Below, piece after piece: positions 9,688-16,830 of a stretch of DNA of 64,000 nt. A model generated the notes under the pieces. That model did no database searches. It was not told the DNA's origin and was given only the letters and a program-made list of their open reading frames with translations. Position 1 is the first letter of the stretch. Each line of letters opens with the position of its first letter. Origin of the DNA: Methylopumilus universalis (GTDB taxonomy: Bacteria; Pseudomonadota; Gammaproteobacteria; Burkholderiales; Methylophilaceae); the NCBI RefSeq assembly GCF_006363895.1, contig NZ_CP040953.1; one strand, 5' to 3'. The position numbers and the translations under genes were made by a program.

Positions 9688-10555
9688 ACTTAAAGAAAAT
9701 GGTTATCAAGAATTTTTGGCGCCAGCAAAGTTAAACTTATTTCTTTATGTAATAAATAAGAGACTTGATGGTTATCACAATATTCAAACAGTCTTTCAGC
9801 TCATCGATCTTTATGACAATCTTTTTATAAAGACAAACGAGTCTGGGTTGATACGTCGCACTTCTCATCACGCTAACATTCAAGAAAGTGATGATTTAAC
9901 CATTAAAGCTGCTCACTTATTAAAGCCATTTGCAAACAAGCAATCAGGTGCAGATATCTTCATTAAAAAAACTATCCCAATGGGCGGTGGTCTTGGAGGG
10001 GGAAGCTCAGATGCTGCAACTGCACTTATTGCCCTCAATGCTTTATGGGATTGCCAATTGACTCAGCAAGAATTACAAGAATTAGCTCTTAAGCTAGGGG
10101 CGGATGTTCCATTCTTTATTTTTGGTCAAAATGCTTGGGCTGAAGGTATAGGTGAAAAGCTCACCCCTTTCCAGACCACACCGCAAGATTACCTTGTCAT
10201 AGCGCCTAGGGAGAAGGTTTCCACGAGAGAGGTTTTTGAGTCACTTGAATTGACAAAAGACCGGATTCCATTGAAAATAGCAGGCTTTTCCAATGAATTA
10301 GACCCTAAAAATTTGGTCAACGATTTGGAAAAAGGAGTCTTAAAAGAATTTAAAGGAATTACCCTTGTTTTTGACTGGTTAAACCAGTTTGGCCGCGCAA
10401 AAATGACGGGTTCAGGATCATGTTTTTTTATCTCTTTAAGTTCGGTAGATGAAGGTAAAAAAATAGCAGAGAAAAGGCCAGAACATACACTAGGCTTTGT
10501 AGTTAAAGGATTAAATAACCACCCTCATTTTAATTTAATGTTGGGAACAGAATAA
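9674..10555 (+). CDS. ispE: 4-diphosphocytidyl-2-C-methyl-D-erythritol kinase
   Basis: A GHMP-family kinase of the MEP isoprenoid pathway that phosphorylates CDP-methylerythritol. At 293 residues it is full length. The substrate-site lysine lies in APAKLNLFL (residues 16-24), the ATP-binding glycine-rich loop PMGGGLGGGSSDA spans about 102-114, and the catalytic aspartate is in LGADVPFF (Asp144). The start is a TTG at 9674 inside the end of lolB, with GAAGAGA about 9 bases upstream; the residues after it fit the family only loosely, so a slightly later start is possible. tRNA-Gln follows immediately. Confidence 0.95.
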   Translation: MQANELKENGYQEFLAPAKLNLFLYVINKRLDGYHNIQTVFQLIDLYDNLFIKTNESGLIRRTSHHANIQESDDLTIKAAHLLKPFANKQSGADIFIKKTIPMGGGLGGGSSDAATALIALNALWDCQLTQQELQELALKLGADVPFFIFGQNAWAEGIGEKLTPFQTTPQDYLVIAPREKVSTREVFESLELTKDRIPLKIAGFSNELDPKNLVNDLEKGVLKEFKGITLVFDWLNQFGRAKMTGSGSCFFISLSSVDEGKKIAEKRPEHTLGFVVKGLNNHPHFNLMLGTE

Positions 10556-10556
10556 T

Positions 10557-10633
10557 AGGGGAGTCGCCAAGCTGGTTAAGGCACTGGATTTTGATTCCAG
10601 CATGCGAAGGTTCGAATCCTTCCTCCCCTGCCA
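10557..10633 (+). tRNA. tRNA-Gln (anticodon TTG)
   Basis: A 77-base cloverleaf with encoded CCA. The acceptor arms are AGGGGAG and CTCCCCT, the anticodon stem-loop is CTGGA-TTTTGAT-TCCAG with TTG at positions 34-36, and the T-arm is GAAGG-TTCGAAT-CCTTC. The discriminator base is G, as expected for glutamine tRNA. It begins one base after the ispE stop codon and is likely made from the ispE transcript, since no clear separate promoter is visible. Confidence 0.95.
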
Positions 10634-10671
10634 TTTTTTGAGACTGACCATTCATAACTAGGACCGAGACT

Positions 10672-11622
10672 TTGGACAATAACAGCGTCATGATATTCAC
10701 GGGCAATGCCAATCCTATTCTTGCTGAGCAAGTTGCAGAGAATCTTGGTATGCACCTTGGTCGCGCTGACGTAGGGCGTTTTAGTGATGGGGAAATCATG
10801 GTTGAGCTCCTTGAAAATGTTCGTGGTAGAGATGTATTTGTGCTTCAGTCCACAAGCCATCCAACCAACGATAACTTAATGGAAATTATGGTGATTGTAG
10901 ATGCCTTAAGAAGATCATCTGCATCGAGAATTACAGCAGCCATCCCTTATCTTGGGTACTCAAGGCAGGACAGAAGACCAAGATCAGCGCGGGTTGCTAT
11001 TACAGCTAAAGTTGTAGCTAATATGCTTACAAGTGTTGGTGTGAATAGATTACTTACTATGGATCTTCACTCTGACCAAATTCAGGGGTTTTTTGATATC
11101 CCTGTTGATAACATATACGCAACACCTGTGCTGCTTAAAGATTTGCTTGAACAAAATCATAAAAATCTTGTAGTAGTGTCGCCTGATGTTGGCGGTGTTG
11201 TTAGAGCAAGAGCGTGCGCTAAACAATTAGGGTCAGATCTTGCAATCATAGATAAACGTAGACCAAAGCCAAATGTGTCTAAAGTAATGAATATTATTGG
11301 TGAAGTAGAAAATAGAACCTGCGTTATTATTGATGACATGGTCGACACTGCAAATACACTTTGCGAAGCTGCCGCTGCTTTAAAAAAGAATGGTGCTATT
11401 AAAGTGGTGGCTTATGCGACACACCCAATTCTTTCGGGAGACGCAGCAAAAATTATTACTGAGTCAGCATTAGATGAATTAGTTGTAACAAATACAATTC
11501 CACTTAATAAAGTGGCAATGGCATGTAAAAAAATTAGGCAACTAAGTGTTGCTGAGCTCTTAGCAGAAACGATTCGTCGTATTAGCCAAGGTGATTCCGT
11601 AAGTTCTCTTTTTATGGAATAA
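10672..11622 (+). CDS. prs: Ribose-phosphate pyrophosphokinase (PRPP synthase)
   Basis: Makes PRPP from ribose 5-phosphate and ATP for nucleotide, histidine and NAD synthesis. The 316-residue length is standard. Visible motifs are the N-terminal MIFTGNANP, the ATP-site stretch SRQDRRPRSARVAITAK (about residues 100-116), the flexible-loop region DKRRPKPN (about 196) and the PRPP-binding loop IIDDMVDTANTL (about 222). The TTG at 10672 was chosen over an ATG at 10690 because it has AGGACC upstream and gives the usual N-terminal length. It follows tRNA-Gln by 38 bp and precedes rplY. Confidence 0.96.
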   Translation: MDNNSVMIFTGNANPILAEQVAENLGMHLGRADVGRFSDGEIMVELLENVRGRDVFVLQSTSHPTNDNLMEIMVIVDALRRSSASRITAAIPYLGYSRQDRRPRSARVAITAKVVANMLTSVGVNRLLTMDLHSDQIQGFFDIPVDNIYATPVLLKDLLEQNHKNLVVVSPDVGGVVRARACAKQLGSDLAIIDKRRPKPNVSKVMNIIGEVENRTCVIIDDMVDTANTLCEAAAALKKNGAIKVVAYATHPILSGDAAKIITESALDELVVTNTIPLNKVAMACKKIRQLSVAELLAETIRRISQGDSVSSLFME

Positions 11623-11627
11623 AGAAT

Positions 11628-11644
11628 TTGGTCATATTGACCAA
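11628..11644 (+). other. Small perfect hairpin in the prs-rplY spacer
   Basis: TTGGTCA and TGACCAA form a 7-bp stem with a TAT loop just after the prs stop. There is no T-tract, so it is a poor intrinsic terminator; it may be a processing, stability or leader element. A second, weaker pairing (CTGCA with TGCAG) is possible further on in the spacer. Confidence 0.35.
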
Positions 11645-11696
11645 GAAACTGCTGCAGTCTGGTCGCGGAATGCAGATTTAATTTAAGGAGTAGTAA

Positions 11697-12392
11697 ATGA
11701 AAATCGAAATTAACGCAACAAAACGTGGTGTGAAAGGTACGGGTGCGAGCCGCCGTCTTCGCCACGCTGGAAGTGTTCCTGGAATTTTATATGGTGGAGG
11801 CAAAGACCCTATCTCATTAGACCTAGAGCATAAATCTTTATTTTTACAATTTAGACATGAAGCATTTCATGCATCTATCTTAACGCTCAATTTAGAAGGT
11901 GCTAAAGAGTCTGTTTTGTTAAGAGATTATCAAATGCATCCTGTAAGAAACACAATTCAGCATATTGATTTTCAACGCGTCAATGAAAATGAGAAGATTC
12001 ATGTGAAAGTACCGTTCCACTTTATTAATGCTGAAGTATCACCAGGCGTTAAACTTAACGGCGGTATTGTTTCTCATATCATGACTGAAGCAAATATCTC
12101 ATGCTTACCAAAAAATCTTCCTGAGTTTATTGAAGTTGATTTGGCGACACTTGATATCGGCCAATCAATTCACTTGTCAGAAATTAAAATGGGCGAAGGC
12201 GTAGAATTCGTTCAACTTTCGCATGGTAACGATGCAGCAGTGGCATCTGTATCTAAACCAAGAGCAATAGTTGAAGAAGTTGTAGCTAAACCAGCTGAAG
12301 GCGCTGCAGATGCTGCCGCTCCAGCAGCTGAAGGCGCTAAGGCAGCTGATGCAGCTCCAGCTGACGAAGCTAAATCAGACAAAGCTAAGTAA
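11697..12392 (+). CDS. rplY: 50S ribosomal protein L25 (long CTC/TL5-type form)
   Basis: Binds 5S rRNA on the large subunit. The 231-residue product is the long form: an N-terminal L25 domain (residues 1-90, starting with RGVKGTGASRRLR), a C-terminal TL5-like beta domain (about 95-190), and a low-complexity tail rich in Ala, Glu, Lys and Asp after about residue 195. A strong ribosome-binding site, AAGGAG, precedes the ATG. It follows prs and is followed by a strong terminator hairpin and then pth, the usual order for this locus. Confidence 0.95.
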   Translation: MKIEINATKRGVKGTGASRRLRHAGSVPGILYGGGKDPISLDLEHKSLFLQFRHEAFHASILTLNLEGAKESVLLRDYQMHPVRNTIQHIDFQRVNENEKIHVKVPFHFINAEVSPGVKLNGGIVSHIMTEANISCLPKNLPEFIEVDLATLDIGQSIHLSEIKMGEGVEFVQLSHGNDAAVASVSKPRAIVEEVVAKPAEGAADAAAPAAEGAKAADAAPADEAKSDKAK

Positions 12393-12408
12393 TTTAACTT
12401 TTGATATG

Positions 12409-12450
12409 AATAAGGCGCACTTAATTTAAAAAAAGTGCGCCTTATTTTTT
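12409..12450 (+). terminator. Strong intrinsic terminator after rplY
   Basis: AATAAGGCGCACTT (12409-12422) pairs perfectly with AAGTGCGCCTTATT (12433-12446), a 14-bp stem with an A/T-rich loop, followed by a run of T. This is the clearest rho-independent terminator in the window. Its T-tract ends only a few bases before the pth ATG. Confidence 0.8.
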
Positions 12451-12453
12451 CAT

Positions 12454-13029
12454 ATGAACCAAATTAAATTATTTGTAGGCCTTGGAAATCCAGGCGAAAA
12501 ATACTCAGATACTAGACATAATGCAGGTTTTTGGTGGATTGATCTCGTGGCTCATCACCATAATATCAAGTTACAAAATAGCGATAAGTTTTCTTCAGGT
12601 ATTGGAAAATTATCCAATGCAGATGAAATTTATTTTGCTAAGCCTAGCACTTACATGAATGATAGTGGAAAAGCGCTTGCAGCAATTTCAAAGTTTTATA
12701 AGATAAATCCAAATGAAATCTTAGTCATTCACGACGACCTTGATATTGACGTCGGTCAAGCCAAGCTAAAATTTGGCGGAAGTCATGGCGGTCACAATGG
12801 GCTTAAAAGTATATTTGCATGCATCGGCTCTCAAGATTTTTGGAGGTTAAAAATTGGTATTGGTCATCCAGGAGAGAAACATTTAGTCGTTGATTATGTT
12901 TTAAAAAATCCTTCATCTAAAGAGAGAAGTCTCATCGATGAATCTATAGAAGCAAGCAGTAAACTTTTTAATGAAATTGCATCAGGACAATTTGAAAAAG
13001 CTATGCTCAATCTTCACACTAACAAATAA
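12454..13029 (+). CDS. pth: Peptidyl-tRNA hydrolase
   Basis: Releases tRNA from prematurely dropped peptidyl-tRNA. The 191-residue protein has the complete Pth set: GLGNPGEKYSDTRHNAGF with catalytic His22, the KPSTYMNDSG asparagine stretch (about 64-72) and HDDLDI with the conserved aspartates (about 93-98). The ATG at 12454 is correct by family length, but it has no purine-rich ribosome-binding site because the bases before it are the T-tract of the rplY terminator. ychF follows after 12 bp. Confidence 0.96.
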   Translation: MNQIKLFVGLGNPGEKYSDTRHNAGFWWIDLVAHHHNIKLQNSDKFSSGIGKLSNADEIYFAKPSTYMNDSGKALAAISKFYKINPNEILVIHDDLDIDVGQAKLKFGGSHGGHNGLKSIFACIGSQDFWRLKIGIGHPGEKHLVVDYVLKNPSSKERSLIDESIEASSKLFNEIASGQFEKAMLNLHTNK

Positions 13030-13041
13030 AGAAAATAAATT

Positions 13042-14127
13042 ATGAAATGTGGCATTGTCGGATTACCTAACGTCGGAAAATCAACGCTGTTCAATGCGAT
13101 TACTAAGGCAAGTATAGCCGCGGAAAATTACCCCTTCTGTACCATCGAGCCCAATATTGGGATTGTAGAAGTTCCAGACCTTAGAATCGAAAAGCTAATA
13201 GCAATAGTTAATCCAGAAAAAACCCAGCCAGCCATTGTCGAGTTTGTTGATATCGCAGGCCTTGTTGCTGGAGCCTCCAAGGGCGAAGGCCTTGGTAATA
13301 AATTTTTAGCTAATATTAGAGAAACAGATGCCATTGTGCATGTAGTACGCTGCTTTCAAGACGACAATATTGTTCACGTCTCTGGCAAAGTTGACCCTCT
13401 CTCTGATATTGAAGTCATCAATACAGAGCTTATTTTAGCGGACATGGAAACTGTGGATAAAACACTTCATCGCGAAAATAAAAAAGCAAAGTCAGGAGAT
13501 AAAGAAGCTATTCAGCTAGTTTCAATTCTGACAAAAGTTGCAACACACCTTGACCAGGGAAAACTGGTTAAAAATTTAAATTTAGATCAGGATGAGCTTA
13601 AACTTATTAAGCCTCTTTGCTTAATCACTGTGAAGCCTGTCATGTTTATTGCTAATGTGAATGAAACAGGATTCACTAATAACCCTATACTGGACTCACT
13701 TCAAGCATTAGCTCAAAAAGACAATCTTCCTGTGATCTCTATCTGTGCAAAAATTGAAGCTGAAATTGCTGACTTAGAAGACGAAGACAAAGCAATATTT
13801 TTAAGCGAGCTCGGTCTTGAAGAGCCAGGTCTCGATAAAGTTATTAGATCCGCATACACGCTGTTAGGCTTACAAACCTACTTCACAGCAGGCGTAAAAG
13901 AAGTAAGAGCATGGACTGTAAAAAAAGGTGCGACTGCCCCTGAAGCTGCCGGGGTTATCCATACGGACTTTGAAAAAGGCTTTATTCGTGCAGAAGTTAT
14001 TTCTTACAATGATTTTATTACATACAATGGCGAGCAAAAATCTAAAGAGGCTGGGAAAATGCGCTTAGAGGGTAAAGAATATATTGTTCAAGATGGGGAT
14101 GTGATGCATTTTAGGTTTAATGTATAG
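13042..14127 (+). CDS. ychF: Redox-regulated ATPase/GTPase YchF (Obg family)
   Basis: A ribosome-associated P-loop NTPase of the Obg family that prefers ATP in characterised members. The 361-residue length is usual. P-loop GLPNVGKST is at residues 7-15, the switch region and DIAGLVAGASKGEGLGN follow (about 73-89), and the G4 position reads NVNE instead of NKxD, the hallmark of the YchF subfamily's relaxed nucleotide specificity. The C-terminal TGS domain ends in VQDGDVMHFRFNV. The pth-ychF pair is widely conserved. Confidence 0.96.
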   Translation: MKCGIVGLPNVGKSTLFNAITKASIAAENYPFCTIEPNIGIVEVPDLRIEKLIAIVNPEKTQPAIVEFVDIAGLVAGASKGEGLGNKFLANIRETDAIVHVVRCFQDDNIVHVSGKVDPLSDIEVINTELILADMETVDKTLHRENKKAKSGDKEAIQLVSILTKVATHLDQGKLVKNLNLDQDELKLIKPLCLITVKPVMFIANVNETGFTNNPILDSLQALAQKDNLPVISICAKIEAEIADLEDEDKAIFLSELGLEEPGLDKVIRSAYTLLGLQTYFTAGVKEVRAWTVKKGATAPEAAGVIHTDFEKGFIRAEVISYNDFITYNGEQKSKEAGKMRLEGKEYIVQDGDVMHFRFNV

Positions 14128-14137
14128 CGATCAATCT

Positions 14138-14166
14138 TTGACTTTAAGGGCTTAAAAAAATATAAT
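14138..14166 (+). promoter_or_regulatory. Near-consensus sigma-70 promoter of tRNA-Met
   Basis: TTGACT at 14138-14143 and a perfect TATAAT at 14161-14166 are separated by 17 bases. The expected start of transcription is about 20 bases before the mature tRNA 5' end, leaving a short leader for RNase P. Confidence 0.75.
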
Positions 14167-14192
14167 TCAACGCTTCATTTGTTTCACAAAAG

Positions 14193-14269
14193 GGTGATGT
14201 AGCTCAGCTGGTTAGAGCGCAGGATTCATAATCCTGAGGTCGAGGGATCGTGACCCTCCATCACCACCA
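14193..14269 (+). tRNA. tRNA-Met (anticodon CAT), probable elongator
   Basis: A 77-base cloverleaf with encoded CCA: acceptor GGTGATG/CATCACC, D-arm GCTC/GAGC, anticodon arm CAGGA-TTCATAA-TCCTG, T-stem GAGGG/CCCTC, discriminator A. CAT could also be the lysidine-modified Ile2 tRNA; the G4-C69 and A5-T68 pairs do not match the C4-G69/C5-G68 pattern of E. coli Ile2, and the initiator's mismatched first pair is absent, so elongator Met is preferred. The T-loop reads ATCGTGA instead of the usual TTCNANT, with bases 54 and 58 swapped. Confidence 0.85.
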
Positions 14270-14273
14270 TCTT

Positions 14274-15404
14274 TTAAATATTTAATTCAGTTTTATACGG
14301 TGCTCTCTCATTAAGTTCGTTTGTATATTGATCGATTCCAGTCTTTTCTCTTCTTAAAAAATCTTTAATTGCGAGCTCAAATTTTTCATCAAAAATTCTG
14401 TGAAATGAAAATGTATTAAATGGCTCAAAACCTCTTGCAAGTTTATGCTCTCCTTGCGCCCCACCCTCAAACGAAACAATTCTATTTTCAATACAAAATT
14501 CCTGACCTTGATAGTAAGAAAGTTCAAAATGCAGTCCAGGATAAAAAGATTTTGACCCCCAATATCTTCCATATAAATTTTTATCATCATAAAAGAAGAA
14601 TGACGCTGCGACAGGAAGATCTCCTTCATAGGCCAATATCAATAATAAGTTCTCAGGCATGCTTTCTTTGATAAGACTAAAAAAAATTCTTGTGAGATAT
14701 GGATGCGAATGATGATCTTGGTAGGTATTACAGTAACAAGCATAAAAAAAATCTAAATCTGATTCTGAAATTTCAGTGCCTTTTATTTTTTTAATCTTAA
14801 GCCCTAGGTCATAAATCTTTTTTCTTTCTTGTTTTATTTTTTTGCGCTTATCGTGAGAGAGTTGAGATAAAAATTCTGGAAAATTATTGTAATTTTTATT
14901 AAACCATTTAAATTGAACCCCCTCTCTTAGCATCCATTTTGGATCTCCAAATACATCTTTCTCGCTCTCATTGCAAAATAAAATATGACTTGAAGACATT
15001 TTATTTTCATAAGCTAGCTTTTCTATTTGTACAACTATATTTTTTTTAATCGATAGATCTAATCCAAAAATTCTAGGTCCGGTGGCTGGAGTAAATGGTA
15101 TACAAGAAGCGATTTTTGGGTAGTAGTTTTTTCCATATTTTTGGTAGGCTTCTGCCCAAGACCAATCAAATACATATTCGCCGTAAGAATGTTCCTTCAA
15201 AAATATAGGCGAAGCGCCAACGAGGCTCCCTTGATCAATGACAATTGCCGGAAAAGGGTGCCATCCTGTACCCTCTCCTATGGACTTAGATGCCTCAAGT
15301 GATTGAAAAAATTCAAGCCTTAAAAAAGGGTTGGATTTTGTAAGATCATTCCATTCTTTTTGATTTATATTTTTAAAGCTAGATTGAAATTCTAAGCGTG
15401 CCAT
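14274..15404 (-). CDS. FemAB-like/COG3146 predicted N-acyltransferase
   Basis: A 376-residue cytosolic protein of the PF04339 (FemAB-like, GNAT-fold) family, recognised by FDWSWAEAYQKYG, FTPATGPRI and the C-terminal YGRYWG...HFELSYYQGQEFCIE...FEGGAQGEHK...GFEP block. Family members are predicted to transfer acyl or aminoacyl groups; the substrate has not been established to my knowledge. It converges on tRNA-Met with a 4-base gap and lies 31 bp downstream of the EF-hand gene on the same strand, so the two may be co-transcribed. Confidence 0.8.
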   Translation of the reverse strand: MARLEFQSSFKNINQKEWNDLTKSNPFLRLEFFQSLEASKSIGEGTGWHPFPAIVIDQGSLVGASPIFLKEHSYGEYVFDWSWAEAYQKYGKNYYPKIASCIPFTPATGPRIFGLDLSIKKNIVVQIEKLAYENKMSSSHILFCNESEKDVFGDPKWMLREGVQFKWFNKNYNNFPEFLSQLSHDKRKKIKQERKKIYDLGLKIKKIKGTEISESDLDFFYACYCNTYQDHHSHPYLTRIFFSLIKESMPENLLLILAYEGDLPVAASFFFYDDKNLYGRYWGSKSFYPGLHFELSYYQGQEFCIENRIVSFEGGAQGEHKLARGFEPFNTFSFHRIFDEKFELAIKDFLRREKTGIDQYTNELNERAPYKTELNI

Positions 15405-15435
15405 AGCGATCTATTCTAACAAGATTCACTAAGAC

Positions 15436-15999
15436 TTAATTTATGGGTGTTTTGGTATTTGATGAGGCTTGATTATTTTTACGTTTGTTAATTTCTATAT
15501 GGGCTTTTTCAAATTCCTTTGCTAACAAAGCAAGCTCATCTAATGATATAACTTCATTTTCATCGAGATCAAGACGGTTAAATTGACGGGCGACTTGAGG
15601 TAAGCATCGGGTTGTTTCTGCTAAATCCAGCGTATTGTCATTATCTTCATCGCAAGCAATAAAACGGGATTCCAAACCCTTTAGCATCTCTCTCTGCTTT
15701 TCTTCAATAAGACTACTTTCTTTACCTGATGATTTTGCATACGCTGCAAGAGCACGTCTAATTCTTGCGCGCTCTTCTGGAGATAATGCGCTACTTTCTT
15801 TTAATTTAATGAGCTCAGTTGCAACGGATGAATTAGTCTCTGATTCAGCTTTTTGTACCTGATTGTTAGTCCCGCCAAACACCTGAATGGATAAGCCAAA
15901 AAACGTAGCCGAGCAAAATAAAACGAGTTTTAATAAATTATGCAATTGATTGATTTTTATCTGAAAAGGAGTCCTATATTCAATCCTAAATGTAAACAC
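15436..15999 (-). CDS. Exported EF-hand calcium-binding protein
   Basis: A 187-residue product with a hydrophobic export signal and two EF-hand loops: DEDNDNTLDLAE and DLDENEVISLDE, each with ligands at positions 1, 3, 5, 9 and 12. Between signal and EF-hands is a charged helical region. The start is uncertain: the frame opens with GTG at 15999, but a TTG at 15945 would place the signal peptide right at the N-terminus; neither has a good ribosome-binding site. It is divergent from ompR, with a palindromic, OmpR-box-like sequence between them. A periplasmic calcium-binding role is inferred; no homologue with known function is recognised. Confidence 0.75.
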   Translation of the reverse strand: MFTFRIEYRTPFQIKINQLHNLLKLVLFCSATFFGLSIQVFGGTNNQVQKAESETNSSVATELIKLKESSALSPEERARIRRALAAYAKSSGKESSLIEEKQREMLKGLESRFIACDEDNDNTLDLAETTRCLPQVARQFNRLDLDENEVISLDELALLAKEFEKAHIEINKRKNNQASSNTKTPIN

Positions 16000-16021
16000 T
16001 TTATTACAAAAAAATGCATAT

Positions 16022-16042
16022 TTGTTTCTATTTGTAACAATG
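16022..16042 (+). promoter_or_regulatory. Candidate OmpR-type binding site in the EF-hand/ompR gap
   Basis: The segment around TCTATTTGTAACAAT resembles the TTTTTGTAACAT core described for E. coli OmpR boxes. TTTGTAA (16031-16037) is also one arm of an inverted repeat whose partner TTACAAA lies at 16004-16010. It sits in the intergenic region shared by the EF-hand gene and ompR, so autoregulation is possible. This is pattern resemblance only. Confidence 0.3.
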
Positions 16043-16110
16043 GATCACAATCACTTTGATGTAAACTTATAAATTAAGTTCAATTCGCACCAACTGATTT
16101 AGACTAAACC

Positions 16111-16830
16111 ATGGCAACCAATCCAGCATCTATTTTAATTGTTGATGACGATCCTAAAATAAGGGATCTCACAAGCCAATATCTTATTGATCAAGGCCTG
16201 AATGTGCATTCGGCTAATGGCGGTAAGGAGATGGATGCATTTATTGCTAGCAATCAAGTTAGTCTCATCATTCTTGACCTGATGATGCCTGAAGAAAGTG
16301 GTCTTGCTATATGCCAAAGATTAAGAGGCTCAGGAAATCTCACCCCTATTATTATTCTTACAGCTAAAGGTGATGAAATTGATCGAATTGTGGGCTTGGA
16401 AATGGGGGCAGATGATTATGTATCGAAACCCTTTAATCCTCGTGAACTTTTGGCGCGCATTAATGCAGTCTTAAGACGTAATGATTTAAAACAAGCGCAG
16501 GCCTCAAATTCCGAGAGCTTAGCGTTTGGTCCTTTTGTATTTAGTTCAGACACAAGAAGTCTCACAAAAAATGGCATGCCTATCAGTATTACATCCGGGG
16601 AATTCGAATTATTAAAGGTATTTATTGATCGCCCCCGCCAACCCTTATCTCGAGATCAAATTATGCAATTAGCGAAAGGGCGTGAACTGGATGTTTTTGA
16701 CAGAAGTATTGATGTTCAAATTTCAAGACTAAGAAAAATTCTAGAAGAAGATCATACGAGTCCTAAATTTCTTCAAACGATGTGGGGCTTTGGATACATC
16801 TTCGTTCCTGATGGTGATGCCGCGCATTGA
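16111..16830 (+). CDS. ompR: OmpR-type DNA-binding response regulator
   Basis: A 239-residue two-domain regulator. The receiver domain has the acidic pocket VDDD (12-14), the phospho-acceptor Asp56 in ILDLMMP, Thr84 and Lys106 in VSKPFNP. The C-terminal winged helix (about 140-235) includes LTSGEFELL-like ITSGEFELL and SIDVQISRLRKILEE, typical of OmpR/PhoB proteins. The sensor kinase gene starts inside its stop codon, so the pair is translationally coupled. Among OmpR-family members it looks most like betaproteobacterial OmpR/RisA; what it regulates is not shown by the sequence. Confidence 0.88.
   Translation: MATNPASILIVDDDPKIRDLTSQYLIDQGLNVHSANGGKEMDAFIASNQVSLIILDLMMPEESGLAICQRLRGSGNLTPIIILTAKGDEIDRIVGLEMGADDYVSKPFNPRELLARINAVLRRNDLKQAQASNSESLAFGPFVFSSDTRSLTKNGMPISITSGEFELLKVFIDRPRQPLSRDQIMQLAKGRELDVFDRSIDVQISRLRKILEEDHTSPKFLQTMWGFGYIFVPDGDAAH

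Noticed and set aside
10530..10860. Two minus-strand reading frames across tRNA-Gln
   Set aside because: They are translations of the tRNA antisense strand (the familiar EEGFEPSHAG-type artefact) and overlap ispE and prs.
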